From Acidobacteriota bacterium (lineage in GTDB: Bacteria; Acidobacteriota; Terriglobia; Bryobacterales; JACQDG01), in assembly GCA_016201185.1 (NCBI GenBank), contig JACQDG010000443.1, positions 1 to 7,675 of the forward strand: a DNA stretch of 7,675 nt. The letters are read 5' to 3'. The position numbers were made by a program, and so were the translations under genes. Shown here one piece after another: positions 1 through 6,604 of this stretch. Each line of letters starts with the position of its first letter. The stretch's first letter is position 1. The notes under the pieces were generated by a model. That model worked only from the letters and a program-made list of their open reading frames with translations. It did no database searches and was not told the DNA's origin.

Positions 1-2
1 CC

Positions 3-1424
3 GTGAGCCTGGGGCTCAACCTGAGCCGGGTCACGCCGCGGGTGGAGAAGTTCGACCGGCAGGCGACCATCGATCTGAACGCCGTCAACCCGGCTAACGG
101 CCGGAAAGGAGCGCTCGTGGCGGCCAGCCACAACGGCCAAGGGCGGGGCTTCCAACCCGTTTTCACGCGGGCCGATCCCAGCGCCGGCATCGCCTGGAAC
201 CCGCGCGGCGACTCGAAGACCGTGGTGCGCGCCTCCTACTCGCGCAGCTACTCCGTGATTCCGATTTACACCGGGCAGTGGGGGACGCAGGGCTTCAACC
301 TTTATCCGACGTTTATTTCGCCCAATGTGCAACTGGCGCCGGCGGCGGTCCTGGCCAGCGGCCTTCCGCCGCTGGCAGGCCCGGTGCCCGACCTGCGTCC
401 CGCGGCGGCCAACGACACGGTGGCCGACCTGATCGATTCGAGCAGCCGCCAGCCGCTCTACCAGTACGCTTCACTCACTGTGGAGCGGGAATTGCCGGCG
501 GCCATGGTGGTGACCGTGGGTGCGGCCTATTCGGGCGGAAGGAACCTACAGGTGGGCGACAGCGCGGCAAATCCCAATGCCATCCCGCTCGACGATCTGC
601 GCTTCCGCGACCAGTTGAACGACGAGGCTTTCAACCGCTCGCTGCGGCCCTATCCACAATACAAAGGCTTCGAGGTGTACAGCTCCTATCCGCTGGGCCG
701 CTACCAGCGTGACGCCGGCTTCCTGCGGGTGGAGAAGCGCGCCTCGAAGGGGCTTTCCCTCAGCGTGTACTACGAGTTCGCGAAGCAGCTCGACGACTAC
801 TCGGGGCCCTACGGCAAGCAGGACTACTTCAACCGCAACAACGAGTGGTCTTTGACGGCCGGCAGCGTGCCGCACAGCTTGCAGTTCAGCTACGTGTACG
901 AGCTGCCGCTGGGGACCAACAAACCTTTGCTGAATTTTCCCGACTGGCGGAAACACCTGTCCGAGGGGTGGTCCGTAAGCGGGATGGCGGTGATCTCCGG
1001 GGGGAGCCCCCTCTACCTGCGGCCGCAGTTTAACAACACGGGCGGCGTGGTGACGGCGCTGAACGTCAACGTCGTGCCGGGGGGCGACCCGCACGGCAGC
1101 GACCTCGGGCCGGACTTGTGGTTCAACCCGGCGGCTTTCGATCAGCCGCCGGATTTCACCCTCGGCAACGCCTCGCGAACCCACCCCAGCCTGCGCAATC
1201 CGGGAAGCCAGAACTACGACGTGAGCCTGAACAAGCGCATCGCGCTCGGGGCCGACCGGACGCTGGAGTTCAGCACGGTCGGGCTCAATTTCATCAATCA
1301 CGCCAACTGGAACATCCCCGACAACGTGATCGGGCCGGCCAGCGCGCCCAACATCAATGCCGGAAAGATCATCGGCTCCACCGGGGGGCGGGTGATACAA
1401 CTGGGGCTGAGGTTCAGCTTCTAA
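3..1424 (+). CDS. TonB-dependent receptor, Oar-like outer-membrane beta-barrel, C-terminal part (5' end outside window)
   Basis: About 473 codons are visible. The frame is still open at the left edge, so the GTG at position 3 is probably an internal codon. Acidobacterial proteins of this type usually exceed 1,000 residues, with a carboxypeptidase-regulatory-like domain and plug first; here only the barrel end is present. Visible signs are alternating aromatic/polar strand segments (for example YASLTVERELPAAMVVTVGAAYSGG and LQFSYVYELPLG), a late stretch NFINHANWNIP that resembles the ends of many acidobacterial Oar-like proteins, and a final strand LGLRFSF ending in Phe, as is typical of outer-membrane proteins inserted by BAM. 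The likely role is TonB-driven uptake, or an Oar-like surface function, in the outer membrane; the substrate cannot be read from this part. The stop is immediately followed by the next gene's ATG, so the two are probably cotranscribed. Family confidence is high, substrate unknown. Confidence 0.85.
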   Translation: MSLGLNLSRVTPRVEKFDRQATIDLNAVNPANGRKGALVAASHNGQGRGFQPVFTRADPSAGIAWNPRGDSKTVVRASYSRSYSVIPIYTGQWGTQGFNLYPTFISPNVQLAPAAVLASGLPPLAGPVPDLRPAAANDTVADLIDSSSRQPLYQYASLTVERELPAAMVVTVGAAYSGGRNLQVGDSAANPNAIPLDDLRFRDQLNDEAFNRSLRPYPQYKGFEVYSSYPLGRYQRDAGFLRVEKRASKGLSLSVYYEFAKQLDDYSGPYGKQDYFNRNNEWSLTAGSVPHSLQFSYVYELPLGTNKPLLNFPDWRKHLSEGWSVSGMAVISGGSPLYLRPQFNNTGGVVTALNVNVVPGGDPHGSDLGPDLWFNPAAFDQPPDFTLGNASRTHPSLRNPGSQNYDVSLNKRIALGADRTLEFSTVGLNFINHANWNIPDNVIGPASAPNINAGKIIGSTGGRVIQLGLRFSF

Positions 1425-2372
1425 ATGCGCCGGCTGCTCGTTTTGCTCTGCATGCTCCCGCTGCTGGCGGCGCCGCCCAAGACAGGGCGGGCCAGGTTCC
1501 GGATCCCGGTGTGGGTCAAGTCGAGGACCGGCGAGAGCGTAGCCCCGGTGACGGCCAAAGATTTGACGGCCACGCTGCAAGGTTCCTCCTCGCGCGTGTT
1601 GTCGGTGAGCCCGCCGGGCGACGCATTGATAACGTTGCTGGTGCTCGACCTGACGGAGGGCCTGACCCGGGCCGAGACGGCGAAAGAGGCTCTGATCGGG
1701 GAGACTGGGCAGTTGCCGGAAACGGCCTGGGTGGGTCTGCTGCGCGCCCAGGACGGCCTGAAGGTGATCCTCGATCCGACCAAGGACCGCACCGCGGTCG
1801 CGGACGCCGTCCGGGCAGCGCCGGTCAGCGGAAAGGCCGGCTTGCTCGACACGGTCGAAACGATGGAGGGCATTGCTGACGCCATATTGACCAAAGCTGC
1901 GGTGCGGCTGGCCGTCTTTTATGTAACCGACAGCTCTGTAGAGAACTATCGCGAGGATCTCACCAACCCGGTCATCAATTCCAGCGACCCGCACGACCTG
2001 AGCCGGCGCTTCCCCGAGCAACTGGTGCAGGAGAGGATCGCCAAGCTGCAAAAAAGCCTGGCCCGGCGGCAGACGCCCCTGTTCATCGTTCATTTGATCT
2101 ATCGTAGCGACCGGATGAACGAGGCCTACCAGAACGGCCTGAAGCAGCTCGCCGAGACCACGGGCGGTACAAGCCTCTTCTGCCGGTCGGTCGCCGAAAT
2201 CCCCGAGGCGATCAAGAAGACTTTTGAGACTATCACTTCATATCAAAGCGTCTGCCTGGAGTTGCCCGCCCGGCTGCCCGAAAGCGCCGAGGTGCAACTG
2301 TTGCTCACAGGGAACGACAACGAGGACCGCATCTTGAGCTATCGCACGCGGTTCACGGTAGGAAGGGAGTGA
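1425..2372 (+). CDS. secreted VWFA-related protein (acidobacterial type, TIGR03436-like)
   Basis: The protein has 315 residues. The ATG touches the TAA of the receptor gene with no gap. It is the natural start because it opens a Sec-type signal peptide: MRR, then a hydrophobic core at about residues 4-16 ending in LLAAPP. Cys9 is not in a proper lipobox, so a lipoprotein is unlikely. Residues 24-60 match the short beta region that precedes the domain in VWFA-related acidobacterial proteins. A Rossmann-like VWA fold follows at about 68-270: strand LITLLVLDLT, helix, strand AWVGLLRAQ, strand LAVFYVTDSS, strand TPLFIVHLIY, then a TTGG loop. The metal site looks degenerate: D75-L-T-E-G replaces DxSxS, and the usual Thr loop reads GKAGLLD. 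Residues 277-315 form a beta-rich tail. The likely place is the periplasm or surface; the partner is unknown. A weak GAGG sits 12 bases before the ATG, so translation may be coupled to the receptor. Family call fairly sure, role unknown. Confidence 0.8.
   Translation: MRRLLVLLCMLPLLAAPPKTGRARFRIPVWVKSRTGESVAPVTAKDLTATLQGSSSRVLSVSPPGDALITLLVLDLTEGLTRAETAKEALIGETGQLPETAWVGLLRAQDGLKVILDPTKDRTAVADAVRAAPVSGKAGLLDTVETMEGIADAILTKAAVRLAVFYVTDSSVENYREDLTNPVINSSDPHDLSRRFPEQLVQERIAKLQKSLARRQTPLFIVHLIYRSDRMNEAYQNGLKQLAETTGGTSLFCRSVAEIPEAIKKTFETITSYQSVCLELPARLPESAEVQLLLTGNDNEDRILSYRTRFTVGRE
2361..2369 (+). promoter_or_regulatory. Shine-Dalgarno-like purine stretch that decides the TTG/ATG start
   Basis: The sequence GGAAGGGAG overlaps the end of the VWFA-like gene. 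Spacing is 9 bases to the TTG at 2379 and 15 bases to the in-frame ATG at 2385, which favours TTG initiation of the coiled-coil gene. This is a spacing argument only. Confidence 0.5.
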
Positions 2373-2378
2373 TAAGAT

Positions 2379-3254
2379 TTGGCCATGCCACAGCCGGGCC
2401 CCGGAGGGAGAAAGCTTCCGCTCTGGCCGACGCTGGTGATCGTGATTCTTCTGGGCGGCGGCTTTCTGATCGTGCGCCAGGCGCGGATCAATAGCGAGCG
2501 CGCCGTCAGGCTGAACCAACTCGCCAAAGAGAGCAGCGACCTGCGCGCCAGGCTGGAACAGGTCAGCCAGGAAAATGAGCTCCTGAGGCAGAGCCGCCTG
2601 GCCGGGGCGCGGCCGGGACCAGCGCGGGAGGAGGCCGCGTCCCGCAGGCCGCCCCAGGGAGAAAGACTGTCCGCGGAGGCCGAGGAGAGCGAGACGCTGG
2701 GGAAATTGCGGGAAAATCTGGCCGCGGCGCAGGCCTCCATCAGCAACTTTGAGGCGCGCATCGCCGAACTCGAAGCCGAAAGACAAAAGACCGCCGAGGA
2801 GAACAAGCGGCTGGCCGTATCGCAAACCGAACTGGCGGACCAGCTCGCCGGGGCGAGGCGGACGATCGAAACCATGGAAAAGGAATCCATGGCGAAAGAC
2901 GAGCGCCTCTTCCAGGTGGAGTTTTCTCGCAAGAAGCAGCAGCAGGAGACGGCGACCGGCGAGCAAAAGGCGGCGCAGATGGCTAAGCTGGCGGCCGAGC
3001 TGCAGGAGATCCACCGCCGCCGCGAAGTCTATCTTAGGAGCATTCTCAGCCGCTACCGGGAAGTGACCGAGCAGTACCGGTCCCTGTCGGCGGTGCTGGA
3101 AACCCGGGCCACCCACGAGGGCGGCCCCACCCCCGGTACGGGCCAGCTTTCTCGCATTCAAAATGCCATCGCCCTGGCGGAGGAAGATCTGCGGCAGTTG
3201 GAGAGCCTGAACGCCCAGGCGCAACTGGTCCAGAGGAAGCTGGCCGGCAAATAG
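2379..3254 (+). CDS. single-pass membrane protein with long coiled coil, unknown function
   Basis: The protein has 291 residues from a TTG start, or 289 from the ATG at 2385. A purine-rich stretch at 2361-2369 (GGAAGGGAG) ends 9 bases before the TTG but 15 before the ATG, so the TTG is better placed. Residues 1-14 are Pro/Gly/Lys-rich. Residues 15-32 (LWPTLVIVILLGGGFLIV) form one transmembrane helix followed by Arg, which suggests a C-terminal bulk on one side of the inner membrane. Residues 36-72 are a first coiled coil, about 73-96 a Pro/Arg linker, about 97-245 a long Glu/Gln/Lys/Arg-rich coiled coil, then a break at GGPTPGTG and a final helix. It lies 6 bases after the VWFA-like gene's stop and is probably in the same operon, perhaps as an envelope scaffold or tether. 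No catalytic motif is visible and I do not recognise a named family. Confidence 0.75.
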   Translation: MAMPQPGPGGRKLPLWPTLVIVILLGGGFLIVRQARINSERAVRLNQLAKESSDLRARLEQVSQENELLRQSRLAGARPGPAREEAASRRPPQGERLSAEAEESETLGKLRENLAAAQASISNFEARIAELEAERQKTAEENKRLAVSQTELADQLAGARRTIETMEKESMAKDERLFQVEFSRKKQQQETATGEQKAAQMAKLAAELQEIHRRREVYLRSILSRYREVTEQYRSLSAVLETRATHEGGPTPGTGQLSRIQNAIALAEEDLRQLESLNAQAQLVQRKLAGK

Positions 3255-3322
3255 CGGCCCGTCATTGACAGCCAGGGTCCTCTCTATCGGCAATACCGAG
3301 CTGGTCGAAATTCAACCGGCGC
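3255..3322. other. convergent intergenic gap without clear terminator
   Basis: These 68 bases separate the plus-strand coiled-coil gene from the minus-strand propeller gene. The best hairpin is a 4-bp TCGG/CCGA stem at about 3287-3299 with no T-run on either strand. A TTGACA at 3265-3270 has no partner -10 box. Nothing here can be called a terminator or promoter. Confidence 0.5.
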
Positions 3323-6300
3323 CTAGCTGACCACTACCATCCCCGTCAGCTCGTTACTCACGATTCCGAATTGATTCTCGAGCGACATCACGACAGGGTA
3401 TGTCCCGGTCTGGAAGCGGGAAAACGGAAACGTGATGGTCAACTTCAGCGTGCCGCGGATCTGTCCGGTGCCGGCGCCCTCGACGCTCGGCTCGGCGAAA
3501 CCCACGAGGTCGCCGTTGTTGACGTTGAAATTGACCCTCAAGTTTTCCACCACCACGCCGCCGAGGTCCTCGAAGTCCACCGTGAACACCACTATCACCG
3601 TATCGATCCCGCCTAACTTCGTGTTGGTAGCCGTCGCGTTTCTCAAGTTGGCGATCTTAAACTTCGTGCCGACGGCCATGGTCAAGCCGGCCTGGCTGCT
3701 CGAGCTGCCTATGGTCAGCACTACCGGCGCCGCCGTGCCGCGCGTAAGGCCGGCCGGAATCCGAGCGTTGACCTGCAGAAGTCCTGCGAAGCCCGGGGCG
3801 CCCCCTTTGAATTCAATTCCGGCCGCCTTTCCACCTATGGTCAATGAAACGGGGAGAAGCGGTGTGGGGAAAGGCGCGGTAGCCAACTTACCGTTCTGTC
3901 CCGATGGATTCGTTTGCCCCTCCCCGGTGGCGTAGAAAACAGCGACCGAACTGGGAGGCACAGGGTTCGACGGCCCATTCACGCTGTTATCCGGGAGGAG
4001 AATGGCTCCCTGATCTTTTCCTCCGGTGAGGGAAAAGATTCCCGGCGCGGCATCGGTTACCGGCACTGTGATCTCGTTGCTGGGATTGCCCTGGTAGGAG
4101 ACCTTGACCTTGACGCTCGACTTTCCCGCCACATCATACGGGACCTGGACATTGATCTGGTCGCTGCGGACAAAAAACAAGGAACCCTCCACGCCGTCGA
4201 ACTCCACTTTGGTTTGCGCCAACTCGGTGCGCAACCGGCCGTTGCTATCCAGCGCCGCGCCGACTCCCACGCTTGGTCCGATCTTGGTCCCAAAAATGGA
4301 GACGATCTCACCCGGGGCAATAGGGCCTTGAAGAAAGCTGGCGGCATTCACCACGCCTTCAGGAGTTATGCTGCCGCCTGCTCCTCCTCCTCCCCCGCCG
4401 CCGCCACCGCCACCGCCCGCGGAGAAGTCGATCTTGGCGAGGAAAACATCGACGCCCCCCTGATAGCCGGCCTGGACCGGATTAACCGTAGGAAAGTCGG
4501 AGGAATCGGTCCCGCCAATCAGGTAGGCGTTGCCGGCCGCATCCACGGCGATCGCGTCACCCCGGTCGGTCCCGGCCCCGCCGAGGTAAGAGGCATACGC
4601 CAGGGCGCTGCCGGAGGCATTCAATTTTCCCAAAAAGACATCCGCAGGACCCAGAAGCGTGTTCTGGTAAGCGTCCGATGTAACCGGGAAGTTGGCCGAA
4701 CGTGTGAAGCCTGTAATGTAGATGGCGCCAGACGGGCCCTGGGCGATGGCGTAGCCCGCGTCAAGATCGCTGCCTCCGACATAGGTCGAGTAGACTAGGG
4801 CGCTGCCGGCGGGATTTAACTGGACTACAAAGGCGTCCCGGCCGCCGCCGTAAGCTGGTTGAAAGGCGCCGGGCGTGGTGGGAAAACCGACTCCTGCAGT
4901 TCCCACGACGAAAGCGTTACCCGAACTGTTGACAACGATGCCGTACCCGCGGTCGTCCTCCGCGCCACCGATAAGAGTGGAATAGACCAGAGCGGTGCCC
5001 GAGGCATTCAGCTTGGTTACGAAGACTTCGTCGGCTGGCTGGGCTCCGCCGCTAATCGTTGTCTGAAAGGCTCCCGGAGTCGTGGGAAAACCGGTGGAAT
5101 TGGTGAGCCCGGTGAGGTATGCACTGCCCGCGGAGTCTACGGCGACGCCCAGGGCGACATCGTCGCCGTCGGCTCCGAGGTAAGTGGCGTAAACAAGGGC
5201 CGTGCCGCCAGAGTTCAGTTTCGCCGCAAAGCCGTCGATCCCGGAGGAGCCACCGCCATGAGCCGGCTGAAAGGCGCCGGGGGTAGTGGGAAAGCTGCCG
5301 AAATCGTTCTCTCCCGCTAGGTACGCGTTGCCCGCCGAGTCCAGGGCAATAGCGTATGCGAAGTCGCCTCGCGGGCCCCCGAGATAAGTGGAGTAAACCA
5401 GCGCGGAGCCGGCGGGATTCAACTTAGCTACAAAGGCGTCAATCAGGCCGCTGATGGCCGGCTGGAGCACCCCTTGGGTGGTGGGGAAGTCCGTCGAGGA
5501 AGTCTCGCCGGCAACGTACGCATTACCGGCCCGGTCCACAGCAATGGCCCAGCCGTAATCGTCGCCGCTGCCGCCGAGAAACGTGGAGTAAACCAACGCA
5601 TTGCCGGACGCATTCAGCTTGGCCACAAAGATATCCAGGTTGGGGCTGGCGGGCCGGAGCGGATTGACGGTGGGGAAGTTCGGGGAAGCCGTGAGGCCCG
5701 TCACGTAAGCGCTTCCGGCGGAGTCCACGGCGATCCCCCAACCTCGCTCGTCGTCGCTGCCACCGAGATAAGTGGAATAGCTCAATACGGGATCGATGAA
5801 CAAGGCGCGACGGTCGTCATAAGCGCCGAGTTCAAAGCCGACCTGCCGCCCGCCGCGGATCGCGTAACGGCAGGCCACAGGCCGCTGGACGCCATTGATC
5901 TCCTGATAGGCAAAGGGCTTGTGCTGATGAATCTCGCCGCCGACGGTCTTGAGGACCAGGTCGCCGGTTGGGTCGAGGCGCAGCTTTTCGATCCCTTCGA
6001 AGGCCAGACGGATCGCGGCGGGCCGGGCGCCGGGAGAGAGAACGAAGTCATATTCCAAGCGGCGCTGGTTGCCGTAATAGTCCAGGTTCACTCCGGGATA
6101 AACGTCCAGGTATCGCACCCGGGCGAAAGCGGGGATATTGGTCCGCCAGTCGCGCGGATTGCGACCGAGCAGGTAATGGCTGACGCCGGGCAGCGGGTCC
6201 AGGCCTTGGATCGCGGGAGCGGAATTGGCCCCCGCCAGCTTCATCCGAATGACGGCAGGCAAAGCGGAACTTTTCTTGTGAACGGCGGGGCCGGCGGGCC

Positions 6301-6508
6301 GGCTCAAGGCCAGCACGGCCTCGGTGGAGCCTAGCAACAGCGTATAGCCGCTGCCGCGGGATAGGAACTTGGCGGCCGCGTCTGCCTGGCCAAGATTGGG
6401 CTCGAAGCGCAAAGGCAGGTTGCCATAGCTTTTGCGGACGGAAGTTCGGGGTAACAGCGCCGCGCCGCTCTTCAAATTATGGGCATCGGTATGGGAGGCA
6501 GACAGCAA
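3323..6508 (-). CDS. SBBP-repeat seven-bladed beta-propeller protein with Solibacter C-terminal domain
   Basis: The frame is open from a TTG at 6565 (1,080 codons), but that TTG is the -35 box of a promoter. The start given here is the first in-frame TTG after the predicted transcript start; the TTG at 6475 is equally possible. Residues below are numbered from 6565. About 46-255 is the N-terminal domain usual in SBBP proteins (DUF7948-like, beginning SYGNLPLRFEPNLGQAD). 261-716 is seven SBBP repeats, each with LVYSTYLGG, a D.AGNAYV.G core, FPTTPGAFQ and FVAKLN, which should form a seven-bladed propeller. 717-728 is twelve glycines. 737-965 is the TIGR03437-like domain, beginning GVVNAASF with PGEIVSIFG, QINVQVPY and APGIF landmarks. 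966-1080 is an extra beta-rich domain I cannot name. It is probably an exported binding or adhesion protein, but no signal peptide is visible. It is convergent with the coiled-coil gene at 3254. Function is inferred from architecture only. Confidence 0.85.
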   Translation of the reverse strand: MLSASHTDAHNLKSGAALLPRTSVRKSYGNLPLRFEPNLGQADAAAKFLSRGSGYTLLLGSTEAVLALSRPAGPAVHKKSSALPAVIRMKLAGANSAPAIQGLDPLPGVSHYLLGRNPRDWRTNIPAFARVRYLDVYPGVNLDYYGNQRRLEYDFVLSPGARPAAIRLAFEGIEKLRLDPTGDLVLKTVGGEIHQHKPFAYQEINGVQRPVACRYAIRGGRQVGFELGAYDDRRALFIDPVLSYSTYLGGSDDERGWGIAVDSAGSAYVTGLTASPNFPTVNPLRPASPNLDIFVAKLNASGNALVYSTFLGGSGDDYGWAIAVDRAGNAYVAGETSSTDFPTTQGVLQPAISGLIDAFVAKLNPAGSALVYSTYLGGPRGDFAYAIALDSAGNAYLAGENDFGSFPTTPGAFQPAHGGGSSGIDGFAAKLNSGGTALVYATYLGADGDDVALGVAVDSAGSAYLTGLTNSTGFPTTPGAFQTTISGGAQPADEVFVTKLNASGTALVYSTLIGGAEDDRGYGIVVNSSGNAFVVGTAGVGFPTTPGAFQPAYGGGRDAFVVQLNPAGSALVYSTYVGGSDLDAGYAIAQGPSGAIYITGFTRSANFPVTSDAYQNTLLGPADVFLGKLNASGSALAYASYLGGAGTDRGDAIAVDAAGNAYLIGGTDSSDFPTVNPVQAGYQGGVDVFLAKIDFSAGGGGGGGGGGGGAGGSITPEGVVNAASFLQGPIAPGEIVSIFGTKIGPSVGVGAALDSNGRLRTELAQTKVEFDGVEGSLFFVRSDQINVQVPYDVAGKSSVKVKVSYQGNPSNEITVPVTDAAPGIFSLTGGKDQGAILLPDNSVNGPSNPVPPSSVAVFYATGEGQTNPSGQNGKLATAPFPTPLLPVSLTIGGKAAGIEFKGGAPGFAGLLQVNARIPAGLTRGTAAPVVLTIGSSSSQAGLTMAVGTKFKIANLRNATATNTKLGGIDTVIVVFTVDFEDLGGVVVENLRVNFNVNNGDLVGFAEPSVEGAGTGQIRGTLKLTITFPFSRFQTGTYPVVMSLENQFGIVSNELTGMVVVS
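4382..4417 (-). repeat. polyglycine-coding tract (12 Gly codons) between propeller and C-terminal domain
   Basis: Twelve consecutive Gly codons use GGC, GGT, GGG and GGA, followed by Ala-Gly-Gly-Ser. On the plus strand this is a run of TCC then GCC/ACC triplets with a C5 homopolymer in the middle. It is most likely a flexible linker separating the propeller from the TIGR03437-like domain. Triplet gain or loss would change linker length without breaking the frame; slippage in the C run would break it. Confidence 0.85.
4418..5785 (-). repeat. seven tandem SBBP blade-coding units, 63-69 codons each
   Basis: In translation, units start at 5785, 5596, 5401, 5197, 4990, 4798 and 4603, with lengths of 63, 65, 68, 69, 64, 65 and 62 codons. 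The most constant parts are the YSTYLGG start, the DSAGNAY core, FPTTPGAFQ in units 3-5 (unit 2 has FPTTQGVLQ), and F(V/L)AKLN at the end. Units differ at DNA level and in loop length (an inserted Gly/Ser loop in unit 3, a longer loop in unit 4), so this is an old protein repeat, not a fresh DNA duplication. Confidence 0.85.
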
Positions 6509-6536
6509 GGCCCTGGGCCGGGGTGCATTCGAAAAC

Positions 6537-6565
6537 AGTATAAGTCCTGCCGAAGGCTGGCACAA
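6537..6565 (-). promoter_or_regulatory. sigma70-like promoter of the SBBP propeller gene
   Basis: Reading the minus strand, TTGTGC (6565-6560) is followed by exactly 17 bases and then TATACT (6542-6537). The -10 box matches the TATAAT consensus at five of six positions; the -35 matches at the conserved TTG only. The predicted transcript start is an A or G at about 6529-6530. It lies 39 bases downstream of the PH-domain gene's stop, in the only intergenic gap on this strand, with an orientation matching the propeller gene. The site includes the TTG that opens the longest reading frame, so that TTG cannot be the start if this promoter is used. Confidence 0.6.
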
Positions 6566-6604
6566 TCACGCCGCAATGCAGCGGAACCGGAGTAATTGGA
6601 CCGG

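Noticed and set aside
546..2093. Long minus-strand open frame of 515 codons opposite the receptor and VWFA-like genes
   Set aside because: It crosses the junction of two well-supported plus-strand genes, has no recognisable domain, and is rich in Arg/Gly/Pro/His/Gln as expected from the complement of GC-rich coding sequence.
3265..3270. TTGACA, a perfect -35 hexamer after the coiled-coil gene
   Set aside because: There is no -10-like hexamer at 15-19 bases, and the direction leads into the convergent gene's 3' end.
2238..3293. Minus-strand open frame of 351 codons opposite the coiled-coil gene
   Set aside because: It is Leu/Arg/Gln/Gly-rich antisense of a helical charged protein, with no domain and no start context; a shadow frame.
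3287..3299. Small hairpin in the convergent gap, considered as a terminator
   Set aside because: The stem is only four base pairs, the next outward pairs mismatch, and there is no T-run on either strand.
3914..4798. Plus-strand frame of 294 codons opposite the propeller gene (and another of 286 codons at 5474-6334)
   Set aside because: Both run antisense to clear SBBP and TIGR03437-like coding sequence and show only repeat-derived patterns.
4418..5785. Periodic pattern considered as a CRISPR array or recent DNA tandem duplication
   Set aside because: The period is about 190-207 bases, units are diverged at DNA level and conserved as protein blades; it is a coding repeat.
6571..6584. CCGC/GCGG inverted repeat after the PH-domain gene, considered as a terminator or operator
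   Set aside because: Four-base-pair stem with no T-run; too small to support either claim.
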